The notes beneath the pieces were generated by a model. That model was not told the origin of the DNA, did no database searches, and saw nothing but the letters and a program-made list of their open reading frames with translations. Shown here piece by piece: positions 54,951 through 64,000 of a stretch of DNA of 64,000 nucleotides. Source of the DNA: Paracoccaceae bacterium (GTDB taxonomy: Bacteria > Pseudomonadota > Alphaproteobacteria > Rhodobacterales > Rhodobacteraceae); NCBI GenBank assembly GCA_018222585.1, contig JAAFAB010000003.1, positions 662,151 through 726,150 on the forward strand, read 5' to 3'. Position 1 is the first letter of the stretch. Every line of letters begins with the position of its first letter. A program made the translations under genes and the position numbers.

Positions 54951-55583
54951 GTGGTGTTCCTGCTGAACGGGGACGCGGCCGGGCGGACCACGGTCCTCCT
55001 GGCCCATGGCGCCGGGGCGGCGATGGATACGCCCTGGATGGAAAGAGTTGCCGAGGGGCTGGCCGGGCAGGGGCTGCGCGTTGCCCGGTTCGAATTCAGC
55101 TACATGGCCGCGCGGCGCAGCGGTGGCTCGAAGCGCCCGCCGGGCAAGGCCGAGACCTACATCCCCGAGTATCTCGCCGCCATCGACGCGCTGGCCTGCG
55201 AAGGCCCGCTGATCATCGGCGGCAAGAGCATGGGCGGGCGGGTCGCCAGCCTGATCGCGCAGGACCTGCATGACGCGGGGCGGATCGTGGGGCTGCTCTG
55301 CCTTGGTTTTCCCTTCCATGCGCCGGGCAAGACCGGCACGGAGCGCGCGGCGCATCTGCAGGCGATCACCTGTCCGACCCTGATCTGTCAGGGCACCCGC
55401 GATCCCTTCGGCGCCCTTGACGAGGTGGCGGGTGCGCCGATGTCGCGTGCCGTCACGGTGAACTGGCTGGAGGATGGCGACCATGACCTGAAGCCGCGCA
55501 AGCGGGTGACGGGCAAGGGGCTGGAGGATCACCTTGCGCAGGTGACGGCAGATGTGGCCGCTTGGGCGGCCCCTTTCGGTTGA
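54951..55583 (+). CDS. Alpha/beta hydrolase of the KANL3/Tex30 family
   Basis: A 210-residue hydrolase starting at GTG 54951 or GTG 54954, behind AAGG. The oxyanion/N-terminal segment is LLAHGAGAAMDTPWM, the nucleophile elbow is GGKSMGGRVAS, the acid is in CQGTRDPFG, and the His is in DGDHDLKPRK. No ATG start gives the full N-terminal strand, so GTG use is likely. It is probably co-transcribed with rpe. The substrate is unknown. Confidence 0.82.
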   Translation: MVFLLNGDAAGRTTVLLAHGAGAAMDTPWMERVAEGLAGQGLRVARFEFSYMAARRSGGSKRPPGKAETYIPEYLAAIDALACEGPLIIGGKSMGGRVASLIAQDLHDAGRIVGLLCLGFPFHAPGKTGTERAAHLQAITCPTLICQGTRDPFGALDEVAGAPMSRAVTVNWLEDGDHDLKPRKRVTGKGLEDHLAQVTADVAAWAAPFG

Positions 55584-55679
55584 TCGCCCTTCCTTTCCGC
55601 ACAGCACCTGTGCAGGCTCTCCGGTAGCCGCGCCGCCCCGGGCGCCCTAGGTAGCGGCGCAAAGGAACAGGAGGCGGAA

Positions 55680-56705
55680 ATGGAAGTCGGTCTTTACACT
55701 TTCGGCGACGTGGGTCGCGATCCCGTCACGGGCACGACGGTCGATGCGCAGGCCCGGCTGGGCAACCTGCTGGAGGAAATCCGGCTGGCGGATGAGTTGG
55801 GTCTGGATGTCTTCGGGCTGGGCGAACATCACCGCCCGAACTATGCCATCTCCTCGCCCGCCACGGTGCTGGCGGCGGCAGCGGCGCAGACGAAAGACAT
55901 CAAGCTGGCCTCGGCGGTGACAGTGCTGAGCTCGGAAGATCCGATCCGGGTCTATCAGCAGTTTTCCACCATCGACAATATCAGCGGTGGCCGGGCCGAG
56001 ATCATGGCCGGGCGTGGCAGCTTCATCGAAAGCTTCCCGCTGTTCGGCTACGAGCTGAAGGATTACGACGCGCTGTTCGAGGAAAAGCTGGCGATGCTGA
56101 TGGCCATCAACGATGGCGAGAAGCTGAACTGGCCCGGCACCGAGTTCACCCAGAAAGTCGAAGGGCTGGGCATCTACCCGCGCCCGGTCAACGGATCGCT
56201 GCCGATCTGGATCGCCGCCGGGGGCACGCCGCAGTCGATGGTGCGCGCCGGGGCCTATGGCGCCCCGCTGGCGCTGGCGATCATCGGCGGCGAGCCGCGC
56301 CGTTTCGCGCCGCTGGCCGATCTCTACCGCCGCGCGGCGGAACAGTCCGGCCACAAGGAGAAGGCCCGGGTGTCGCTGAACGTACACGGCTACCTGCACG
56401 AAGACAGCCGGAAGGCCGCCGATATCTTCTTCCCGGCGCAGAAGGCGGTGATGGACCAGATCGGCCGCGAACGGGGATGGGGCCCGCAGAGCCGGGCGCA
56501 ATTCGATGCCTCGATCACGCCGGAGGGCGCCAATTTCGTCGGCTCTCCGGCGCAGATCGTCGACAAGATCCTTGGGCTGAAAGAGGACCTGGGCTTTGAC
56601 CGGGTGACCATCCAGATGGCCATCGGGATCATCGACCACGCCGAGATGCTGAAGGCCATCGAGGTGCTGGGCACCAAGGTCGCGCCCGAGCTGCGCAAGG
56701 GCTGA
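55680..56705 (+). CDS. LLM-class flavin-dependent oxidoreductase
   Basis: A 341-residue luciferase-like monooxygenase/reductase with an (alpha/beta)8 barrel. FGLGEHHRPNYAISSPATVLAAAAAQT and IDNISGGRAEIMAGRGSFIES are characteristic. Such enzymes use FMNH2 or F420. The usual partner flavin reductase gene is not adjacent. A GGAGG box precedes the ATG. It is tail-to-tail with the PAS-LuxR regulator gene. Confidence 0.9.
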   Translation: MEVGLYTFGDVGRDPVTGTTVDAQARLGNLLEEIRLADELGLDVFGLGEHHRPNYAISSPATVLAAAAAQTKDIKLASAVTVLSSEDPIRVYQQFSTIDNISGGRAEIMAGRGSFIESFPLFGYELKDYDALFEEKLAMLMAINDGEKLNWPGTEFTQKVEGLGIYPRPVNGSLPIWIAAGGTPQSMVRAGAYGAPLALAIIGGEPRRFAPLADLYRRAAEQSGHKEKARVSLNVHGYLHEDSRKAADIFFPAQKAVMDQIGRERGWGPQSRAQFDASITPEGANFVGSPAQIVDKILGLKEDLGFDRVTIQMAIGIIDHAEMLKAIEVLGTKVAPELRKG

Positions 56706-56720
56706 GGCGCGCGAAGGCGC

Positions 56721-57269
56721 CTACAGACCGGGCCCCGCCAGCCGCCGGATCAGCCCGGCGGCGCTGCGCACCCCGTGCTTCTTCAGCAGCCGCGCCCGCA
56801 CGTCCTCGATGGTGCGGGGCGACAGATCCAGCGCGCGGGCGATCTCCTTCGAGGTCAGCCCCCGCGCCAGCCCCGAGACCACGTCGCGTTCGCGCGGTGT
56901 CAGCCGGGCGCCCTCGGCCCGGCCCAGGGGCGCGAAACTCATCACCACGCGGGCCAGCGGATCCTCGGGCGTCAGCGTGCGGGCCCGGAAGCGGACCCAG
57001 AAGGCCTCGCCATCGGCGCGATGCATCATCCGTTCGTCCGAGTAGATGCCGCCACGGCGCAGCGCCTCCATGCCGACATCGCGGATCGTGCGGAACTCGG
57101 TGTCCGAGGTGTAGAGCACGCGGAAGCTCTGGCCGACCACCTCCGCATCGGGGCGGCCCACCATTTCGGCAAAGGGCGCGTTGCAGGCCCGGATGATGCG
57201 GTGCTCGGCCAAGACCAGCCCCTGCGGGGCGTGATCCCAGGCGATACGCTCAAGTTCGTTCAATTCCAA
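56721..57269 (-). CDS. PAS-domain LuxR-type transcriptional regulator
   Basis: A 182-residue protein. An N-terminal PAS sensor (about 8-112; WDHAPQGLVLAEHRIIRACNAPFAEMVGR) precedes a LuxR/FixJ-type helix-turn-helix (about 120-178; LTPRERDVVSGLARGLTSKEIARAL). It has no receiver domain and no transmembrane part, so it probably senses a cytosolic ligand directly. It is divergent from the M20 deacylase and peptide importer. The 103-base spacer has a perfect palindrome at 57319. Confidence 0.9.
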   Translation of the reverse strand: MELNELERIAWDHAPQGLVLAEHRIIRACNAPFAEMVGRPDAEVVGQSFRVLYTSDTEFRTIRDVGMEALRRGGIYSDERMMHRADGEAFWVRFRARTLTPEDPLARVVMSFAPLGRAEGARLTPRERDVVSGLARGLTSKEIARALDLSPRTIEDVRARLLKKHGVRSAAGLIRRLAGPGL

Positions 57270-57318
57270 TGGGTTGGGCTTTCCTGTCGCGGATCATTCG
57301 GCGGCGTTCCGGTTCGAG

Positions 57319-57336
57319 TACCGTAGTCCTACGGTA
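57319..57336. promoter_or_regulatory. Palindromic operator candidate TACCGTAG-TC-CTACGGTA
   Basis: A perfect 8-bp inverted repeat with a two-base centre lies between the PAS-LuxR regulator and M20 genes. NarL/FixJ-type helix-turn-helix dimers bind TAC-type palindromes of this size, so autoregulation or control of the adjacent M20/ABC genes by the 56721 product is likely. It is about 40 bases from the M20 start and 50 from the regulator start. Confidence 0.55.
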
Positions 57337-57372
57337 TTGGCCCCGTATGAGGTTGCATAGCAATTTCGTCAC

Positions 57373-58668
57373 ATGAAAGACCTCGCCCCCCTCAAGCCCG
57401 CGCTTCATGCGGCACTCGCCGAACGGCGCGACGACCTGATCGCGCTGACCCAGGATCTGATCCGCATCCCGACGCTGAACCCGCCGGGCGAGAACTACCT
57501 GGAGATCTGCGAATACCTCGACCGTCGCCTGAAGGCCTCGGGGTTCGAGACGCAGCTTGTGCGCGCCGTCGGGGCCATCGGTGACAGCGACAAATACCCG
57601 CGTTGGAACATCGTGGCGCGGCGCGAGGGCAAGTACCCGGGCGAATGCGTGCATTTCAACAGCCACATCGACGTGGTGGATGTGGGCAAGGGCTGGACCA
57701 CGGACCCCTTCGGCGGCGAACTGAAGGATGGTAAGGTCTACGGGCGGGGCGCCTGCGACATGAAGGGCGGCCTCGCGGCCTCTATCATCGCGGCGGAGGC
57801 CTTCCTTGCGGTCTACCCCGACTTCAGCGGTTCCATCGAGATCTCGGGCACGGCGGACGAGGAATCCGGCGGCTTCGGCGGCGTGGCCTACCTGGCCGAG
57901 AAGGGTTTCTATGCCAAGGTCGACCACGTCATCATCCCCGAGCCGCTGAACAAGGACCGCATCTGCCTGGGTCACCGCGGTGTCTGGTGGGCCGAGATCG
58001 AGACCCATGGCGAGATTGCCCATGGATCCATGCCCTTCCTCGGCGATTGCGCCGTGCGCCACATGGGCGCGGTGCTGCACGAGATGGAGGAAAGCCTGTT
58101 CCCGGCGCTGGCGCAGAAGCACACGGCGATGCCGGTGGTGCCCGAGGGCGCCAAGCAGTCGACGCTGAACATCAACTCGCTGCATGGCGGTCAGGCCGAG
58201 ATCCCGCGCGACGTGAACGCGCTGCCCAGCCCCTGCGTCCCCGACAGCGCCCGCATGGTCATCGACCGCCGCTTCCTGATCGAGGAAAGCATCGACGAGG
58301 TGATCGGCGAGATGAAGAGCGTGCTGGACAAGGTCGCCGCCGAGCGCCCCAACTTCAGCTACGAGATGCGCGAGATGATGCGCGTGCTGCCGACGATGAC
58401 CGAGCAGGACGCCCCGGTGGTGAAATCCGTCACCCGCGCCATCCAGGAGACCCTGGGTACGGCGCCGCAATACGTGGTCAGCCCCGGCACCTACGACCAG
58501 AAGCACATCGACCGCATCGGCCGGCTGAAGAACTGCATCGCCTATGGCCCCGGCATCCTGGACCTGGCCCACAAGCCCGACGAATACGTCGGCGTGGACG
58601 ACATGATGCAATCCGCCGAGGTCATGGCGCTGAGCCTCGCGGACCTGCTGACCGGCGAGGCGCAGTGA
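57373..58668 (+). CDS. M20-family metallopeptidase/deacylase (ArgE/DapE-like)
   Basis: A 431-residue di-zinc hydrolase. Likely ligands are His98 (NSHIDVVD), Asp129 (GACDMKGG), Glu163/Glu164 (ADEESGG), a Glu in IIPEPL, and a C-terminal His in LAHKPDEYV. The lid dimerisation domain is in the middle. It may deacylate N-acyl amino acids or dipeptides brought in by the importer encoded next. ATG 57373 is the first start after the palindrome. Confidence 0.9.
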   Translation: MKDLAPLKPALHAALAERRDDLIALTQDLIRIPTLNPPGENYLEICEYLDRRLKASGFETQLVRAVGAIGDSDKYPRWNIVARREGKYPGECVHFNSHIDVVDVGKGWTTDPFGGELKDGKVYGRGACDMKGGLAASIIAAEAFLAVYPDFSGSIEISGTADEESGGFGGVAYLAEKGFYAKVDHVIIPEPLNKDRICLGHRGVWWAEIETHGEIAHGSMPFLGDCAVRHMGAVLHEMEESLFPALAQKHTAMPVVPEGAKQSTLNINSLHGGQAEIPRDVNALPSPCVPDSARMVIDRRFLIEESIDEVIGEMKSVLDKVAAERPNFSYEMREMMRVLPTMTEQDAPVVKSVTRAIQETLGTAPQYVVSPGTYDQKHIDRIGRLKNCIAYGPGILDLAHKPDEYVGVDDMMQSAEVMALSLADLLTGEAQ

Positions 58669-58836
58669 GTGCGGCAACAGACACATCCTGCACATTGACA
58701 GAAGACCGGGCCTGTGCGGCAAATGCCGGGCTGGACCCGGTCCGGCAATGCGGGGATGATAGGCGGAGCCTTCGGGAGCCGCCCCCGGCACGACGCCGGT
58801 ACGACCCGGAAAAGGGTGACAAACAGGGAGTTTGAC

Positions 58837-60312
58837 ATGAAATCCAAGATTTCCGCCGCGGCGCTGGCCGTGGCCCTCGCCGCAGGCCCGGCACTGGCGC
58901 AGGACGGCCTGACCGTCGGCCTGCAGCTGGAACCGCCGCACATGGATCCGACCTCGGCTGCCGCCGGCGCCATCGACCAGGTCGTCTATGCCAACGTCTT
59001 CGAGGGTCTGACCCGCTTCGGCTCGGACGGCTCGGTGAACCCCGGCCTGGCGAGCAGCTGGGACATCTCCGAGGACGGGCTGACCTATACCTTCCACCTC
59101 GTCGAGGGCGTCAAGTTCCACGACGGCACCGACTTCGAGGCCACCGACGTGGTCTTCTCGCTGGACCGCGCCCGTGGCGAGGACAGCGTGAACGCGCAGA
59201 AGGCGCTCTTTGCCGGTATCGAGAGCGTCGAGGCCGTGGATCCCGCCACCGTCAAGGTGACCCTCTCGGCGCCCGACGGGCTGTTCCTGTTCAAGATGGC
59301 CTGGGGCGATGCCGTGATCGTCGCGCCCGAAAGCATCGAGGACATCAAGACCGCGCCGGTCGGCACCGGGGCCTTCACCTTCGGCAACTGGGTGCAGGGC
59401 GACTCGATCACCCTGCAGAATAACGCCGATTACTGGGGCGAGCCGGCGATGCTGGACAGCGCCACCTTCAAGTTCATCTCGGATCCGACCGCGGCCTTCG
59501 CGGCGATGATGGCCGGTGATGTCGACGTCTTCGTCGCCTTCCCCGCCCCCGAGAACCTGCCCCAGTTCGACGCCGACCCGCGCTACAACGTGCTGATCGG
59601 CAATACCGAGGGTGAGACCATCCTGGCGATGAACAACGCCCGCGAGCCCTTCTCGAACAAGCTGGTGCGCGAGGCGGTGGCCCATGCCATCAACCGCCAG
59701 GACATCATCGACGGCGCCATGTTCGGCTATGGCACACCGATCGGCACCTTCTTCGCGCCGCACAACCCCGACTACGTCGATCTGACCGGCCTGTCCGACT
59801 ACGACCCCGAGAAGGCGAAGGCGCTGCTGGAAGAGGCGGGCGTTGCCCTGCCGCTGAAGGTCAAGATGACCCTGCCGCCGCCCTCCTACGCCCGTCGCGG
59901 CGGCGAGATCGTGGCCGCGCAGCTGCGCGCCGTCGGCATCGAGCCGGAAATCGAGAACGTCGAATGGGCCCAGTGGCTGGAGAACACCTTCCGCAACGCC
60001 CATGACTACGACCTGACGATCATCAGCCATACCGAGCCGATGGATATCAGCTCTCTCGCCAACCCCGACTACTACACCGGCTACGACAACCCGGCCTTCG
60101 CCGAGGTGATCGAGAAGGTCGGCGTGGAAAGCGACCCCGAAGTGCGCTCGGAGCTGCTGGGCCAGGCGCAGACCATGCTGGCCGAGGACTATGTCGCCGG
60201 CTTCCTCTTCGAACTGCCGCTGCACACGGTCGCCAAGACCGGCGTCGAGGGGCTCTGGGTCAACATGCCCACCCAGGCGACGGATCTGACCGCCGTCCAC
60301 TGGGCCAAGTAA
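58837..60312 (+). CDS. Peptide ABC transporter substrate-binding protein (family 5, DppA/OppA-like)
   Basis: A periplasmic binding protein of 491 residues. The signal peptide is about 1-21 (AALAVALAAGPALA, then QDG). DQVVYANVFEGLTRFGSDG and GLTYTFHLVEGVKFHDGT are SBP_bac_5 signatures. A GGGAG box precedes the ATG. The 168-base gap from the M20 gene contains TTGACA at 58695-58700 but no clear -10 box, so a second promoter is possible. The ligand may be a dipeptide, N-acyl amino acid or opine-like compound. Confidence 0.93.
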   Translation: MKSKISAAALAVALAAGPALAQDGLTVGLQLEPPHMDPTSAAAGAIDQVVYANVFEGLTRFGSDGSVNPGLASSWDISEDGLTYTFHLVEGVKFHDGTDFEATDVVFSLDRARGEDSVNAQKALFAGIESVEAVDPATVKVTLSAPDGLFLFKMAWGDAVIVAPESIEDIKTAPVGTGAFTFGNWVQGDSITLQNNADYWGEPAMLDSATFKFISDPTAAFAAMMAGDVDVFVAFPAPENLPQFDADPRYNVLIGNTEGETILAMNNAREPFSNKLVREAVAHAINRQDIIDGAMFGYGTPIGTFFAPHNPDYVDLTGLSDYDPEKAKALLEEAGVALPLKVKMTLPPPSYARRGGEIVAAQLRAVGIEPEIENVEWAQWLENTFRNAHDYDLTIISHTEPMDISSLANPDYYTGYDNPAFAEVIEKVGVESDPEVRSELLGQAQTMLAEDYVAGFLFELPLHTVAKTGVEGLWVNMPTQATDLTAVHWAK

Positions 60313-60319
60313 CCCATCC

Positions 60320-60344
60320 GGGGGCCGCAGCACCTGCGGCCCCC
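60320..60344 (+). terminator. Strong hairpin after the binding-protein gene
   Basis: A perfect 11-bp stem (GGGGGCCGCAG at 60320-60330 with CTGCGGCCCCC at 60334-60344) and a three-base loop is followed by TTCC. It lies eight bases after the stop and inside the operon. It should attenuate or stabilise, giving excess binding protein. Confidence 0.65.
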
Positions 60345-60379
60345 CTTCCGCCCCGCCGTCTGTCCGGTCACCCCCGGCC

Positions 60380-60502
60380 TGCGGCGGATGCCTCCGGCGG
60401 GAGTATTTTCAGCCTGGTGATGATATGGGCCCTTAATCCCATCACCAGGCTGAAAGTACTCCGGGGGAGTCCGCCTTGGCGGACGGGGGCAGCGCCCCCA
60501 CC
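60380..60502. repeat. REP-like intergenic repeat, inverted pair inside an operon (copy 7)
   Basis: The left half is CCTCCGGCGGGAGTATTTTC followed by AGCCTGGTGATG. The right half is CATCACCAGGCTGAAAGTAC followed by TCCGGGGGAGTCC, then GGGGGCAGCGCCCCC. It fills the gap between the substrate-binding protein gene and the first permease gene, which otherwise holds only the 60320 hairpin. Confidence 0.85.
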
Positions 60503-60534
60503 CCCTCACAGCTATTGGGACCGCTGAACAGACC

Positions 60535-61478
<944 letters not shown>

Positions 61479-61479
<1 letters not shown>

Positions 61480-62336
61480 TGAGCCTTGCCGAAGAGACCT
61501 CCGCCACCTCCATGGCGCTGAAGAACCGCAACCTCCTGCTGGGCGGCGCGCTGACGCTGGTCTTCCTCGGTGCGGCGCTGATCAGTTTCCTCTGGGTGCC
61601 CTACGATGTCACGCAGATGGATATCGCCAACAAGATCAAGGGCCCTTCGGCCGCGCACTGGCTGGGCACCGATCACTACGGGCGCGACATCCTGGCGATG
61701 ATCATGGTCGGCGCGCGCACCTCGATCGCCGTGGCCGTGGTGGCCGTCGGCATCGGGATGCTGGTCGGCGTGCCGCTCGGCCTCTGGGCCGCTGCGCGCC
61801 GGGGCTCGCTGCTGGACGAGGTGATCATGCGCGGCAACGACCTTGTCTTCGCCTTCCCCTCGCTTGTCATCGCGGTGATGATCACCGCCGCCTTCGGCCC
61901 CTCGGCCACGAATGCGATCATCGCCATCGGCATCTTCAACATCCCCGTCTTCGCCCGCATCACCCGGTCCGGCGCGCTGACGCTGTGGAGCCGCGATTTC
62001 ATCCTGGCGGCGCGGGTGGCGGGCAAGGGCGCGGCGCGGATCAGCTTCGAGCACATCCTGCCGAACGTCCTCAACCTGCTGATCGTGCAGGGCACCATCC
62101 AGTTCAGCCTCGGCATCCTGGCCGAAGCGGGGCTGTCCTACGTCGGCCTTGGCGCGCAGCCGCCGACGCCCTCCTGGGGGCGGATGCTGGCGGACAGCCA
62201 GACCTTCATCTCCTTTGCGCCGCACATGGCCCTGTTCCCCGGCCTCGCCATCCTGCTGACCGTGCTGGGTCTGAACCTGATGGGCGACGGGCTGCGCGAC
62301 ATCTTCGATCCCAAGCTGCGGAGGGGCCGGACATGA
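61479..62336 (+). CDS. Peptide ABC transporter permease (DppC-like)
   Basis: A 285-residue permease partner. HWLGTDHYGRDILAMIMVGAR and SRDFILAARVAGKGAARISFEHILPN match DppC, the latter holding the coupling helix. It starts at ATG 61479; ATG 61512 (MALKNRN) is an alternative. The ATGA overlap links it to the ATPase gene. Confidence 0.94.
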
Positions 62337-63922
62337 GCCTTCTCGACATCCGCAACCTCTCGCTCTCCATCCACGGCGCGGAGATCCTGCACGAGGTCTC
62401 GCTGTCGCTGGAAGCCGGCGAGATCCTGGGCGTGATCGGCGAGTCCGGCTCGGGAAAGTCGATGACCGCCTTCACCACCATGCAGCTTCTGCCCGACGGC
62501 GCCGCGCCCCTGGGCGAGGTGCGGCTGGACGGCGTCGATATCCTCGGCTGCACCGAGCGCGAGATGTGCGCCATCCGGGGCCGCGACATCGGCATGGTCT
62601 TCCAGGAGCCGATGACGGCGCTGAACCCGCTGAAGACCATCGGCGACCAGGTGGCCGAGACGGTGCTGCTGCACGAGAAGGTCAGCCGCCGCGCCGCAGA
62701 GGACCGCGCCGCCGAGGCCCTGACCCGCGCCGAGCTGCCGCCCGAGAAATTCCCCATGTCGCGCTATCCGCACGAGCTGTCCGGTGGCCAGCGCCAGCGC
62801 GTCGTGATCGCCATGGCCATCGCCCTGCGCCCCAAGCTGCTGATCGCGGATGAACCGACGACGGCGCTGGACGTGACCACCCAGGCGCAGATCCTGACCC
62901 TGCTGAAGTCGCTGGTGAAGCAGGACGGCATGGCGATGATGATGATCACCCATGACCTTGCCGTGGTGGCGGACATGGCCGATCACATCGCCATCATGCA
63001 GAAGGGCCGCGTGGTCGAGACCGGACCGACCGAACAGATCTTCCGCCAGATGCAGCACCCCTATTCCAAGGCCCTGCTGGCGGCCTCGACCCATGCGCCC
63101 GAGCGTGATCCGAAGCCGCAGGACAGCCCGCTGCTGGAGGTCCGCGAGGCCCGCCGCACCTATACGCTGCCCGCCAAGACCCTGTTCGGCGAGCGTCGCC
63201 AGATCGAGGCGGTCAAGGGCGTCTCCTTCACCCTGAAGCGGGGCGAGAGCCTGGGGCTGGTCGGTGAGTCGGGCTGCGGCAAGTCCACCCTGACCCGTGC
63301 CATCCTCGGGCTGGAGGAAGTGCAGTCGGGCGAGATCCTGCTGGACGGCGAACCGGTCTTCACCGGCCACAAGCCCAACGATGCGGTGCGCCGCAAGATG
63401 CAGGTGGTTTTTCAGGATCCCTACGGCAGCTTCAACCCGCGCCACAAGGTCGCCCGGCTGGTGGCGGAACCCTTCCACCTGACCCCCGAGGTGCCCCGGG
63501 CCGAGCGCGAGGCGCGCATCGCCGAAGCCCTGACCGCCGTCGGCCTGACCCCGGCCGATGCGCAGAAGTACATCCACGAATTCTCGGGCGGGCAGCGCCA
63601 GCGCATCGCCATCGCCCGCGCCTTGATCACCCGCCCCGAGCTGATCCTGCTGGACGAGGCCGTCAGCGCGCTGGACGTGCAGGTGCGGGCCCAGATCCTC
63701 GACCTGCTGGCCGACCTCTCGGAACGCTACGGGCTGAGCTATCTCTTCATCTCGCATGACCTCTCGGTGGTGCGGACGATCACCGACCGGGTGATGGTGA
63801 TGAAGTCGGGCGAGATCGTCGAGGAAGGCCCGACCGGGCGGGTCTTCGATGCCCCCGAACACCCTTATACCCGCGCCCTGATCGCCGCCGCGCCGCGCCT
63901 GCCCGAGGATGCGGCGGCCTGA
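62333..63922 (+). CDS. Fused dual-domain ABC transporter ATP-binding protein (DppDF/GsiA-like)
   Basis: A 529-residue protein with two complete nucleotide-binding domains. Domain 1: GESGSGKS (36-43), [21 protein letters not shown]. Domain 2 (about 270-525): [31 protein letters not shown]. The second has Ala where Pro is usual in DEPVSALD. Each domain ends in a peptide-importer type C-terminal region ([13 protein letters not shown] and [10 protein letters not shown]). One gene thus replaces separate dppD and dppF genes. Confidence 0.95.
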   Translation: MSLLDIRNLSLSIHGAEILHEVSLSLEAGEILGVIGESGSGKSMTAFTTMQLLPDGAAPLGEVRLDGVDILGCTEREMCAIRGRDIGMVFQEPMTALNPLKTIGDQVAETVLLHEKVSRRAAEDRAAEALTRAELPPEKFPMSRYPHELSGGQRQRVVIAMAIALRPKLLIADEPTTALDVTTQAQILTLLKSLVKQDGMAMMMITHDLAVVADMADHIAIMQKGRVVETGPTEQIFRQMQHPYSKALLAASTHAPERDPKPQDSPLLEVREARRTYTLPAKTLFGERRQIEAVKGVSFTLKRGESLGLVGESGCGKSTLTRAILGLEEVQSGEILLDGEPVFTGHKPNDAVRRKMQVVFQDPYGSFNPRHKVARLVAEPFHLTPEVPRAEREARIAEALTAVGLTPADAQKYIHEFSGGQRQRIAIARALITRPELILLDEAVSALDVQVRAQILDLLADLSERYGLSYLFISHDLSVVRTITDRVMVMKSGEIVEEGPTGRVFDAPEHPYTRALIAAAPRLPEDAAA

Positions 63923-63930
63923 AACGGGAG

Positions 63931-63947
63931 GGGGGGCGCTGCCCCCC
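63931..63947 (+). repeat. GC-palindrome at the end of the peptide operon (copy 9, partial)
   Basis: GGGGGGC-gct-GCCCCCC is the terminal palindrome of the REP-like family, here without the TGAAAATACTCC head. It follows the ATPase stop by eight bases and may help end transcription. The remaining bases to 64000 show no gene; the sequence ends in CCCATTTTTC. Confidence 0.65.
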
Positions 63948-64000
63948 AGCCCCTTACGGCAAATGTTGATGGGTCGCTGTGTAGCGGCGGCCCATTTTTC

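Noticed and set aside
57250..60333. A 1027-residue open frame on the minus strand
   Set aside because: It opposes the M20 deacylase and peptide-binding protein genes, which are clear families; it is a shadow frame.

Overview
The window is GC-rich, densely coded chromosomal DNA from an alphaproteobacterium. It is most likely a member of the Rhodobacterales (Roseobacter/Paracoccus relatives). The order acpS-lepB-rnc-era-recO, a DUF1491 gene beside era, a DUF721-dsbA pair beside mutY, and GC-rich REP-like palindromes between genes all fit that group. The genus cannot be named from sequence alone. I see no tRNA, rRNA, CRISPR array, transposase, integrase or phage gene.

Layout. 0-7 kb: housekeeping block (acpS, lepB, rnc, an EamA transporter, era, DUF1491, recO) plus a TetR regulator. 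7-9.7 kb: a FAH-family hydrolase divergent from adenine deaminase. 9.7-15.4 kb: a beta-oxidation operon (fused enoyl-CoA hydratase/hydroxyacyl-CoA dehydrogenase and a large/small acyl-CoA dehydrogenase pair), convergent with alkB. 15.4-28.2 kb: maintenance and general metabolism (mutY, DUF721, dsbA-like, smpB, sulfurtransferase, aromatic/aspartate aminotransferase, VOC protein, mtfA-like peptidase, dapA, soluble lytic transglycosylase, mnmD). 28.3-29.3 kb: a FAD oxidoreductase that completes a split MnmC. 29.5-37.4 kb: a nine-gene minus-strand lipid-catabolic operon (two acyl-CoA dehydrogenases, SDR, MaoC, SDR, thiolase, histidine phosphatase, APH-fold kinase, thioesterase). 37.5-42.5 kb: a divergent livKHMGF-type ABC importer. 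42.8-44.6 kb: two secreted proteins whose C-terminal parts look like a von Hippel-Lindau beta domain. 44.6-52.5 kb: acyl-CoA ligase, quinone oxidoreductase, IclR regulator, SDR plus second ligase, and an ACAD11-type acyl-CoA dehydrogenase. 52.7-56.7 kb: DUF1992, fructose-bisphosphatase, ribulose-phosphate epimerase, a Tex30-like hydrolase and a luciferase-like monooxygenase. 56.7-64 kb: a PAS-LuxR regulator divergent from an M20 deacylase, followed by a dipeptide/oligopeptide ABC importer.

Theme. About a third of the window is acyl-CoA catabolism. Four separate lipid promoters carry short palindromic elements that resemble each other in pairs. The acyl-CoA ligase/quinone oxidoreductase control region and the SDR-ligase/acyl-CoA dehydrogenase control region share a composite element of about 45 bp. 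The hydratase/dehydrogenase operon and the nine-gene operon share a TTTCGCA-centred palindrome. The IclR gene between the first two sites is the obvious candidate regulator. The APH kinase, histidine phosphatase and ACAD11-type dehydrogenase suggest, without proving, a route that phosphorylates hydroxyacyl-CoAs, as mammalian ACAD10/11 and Pseudomonas LvaABC do. A second theme is an intergenic REP-like repeat family with at least eight copies, one of them inside the peptide ABC operon.
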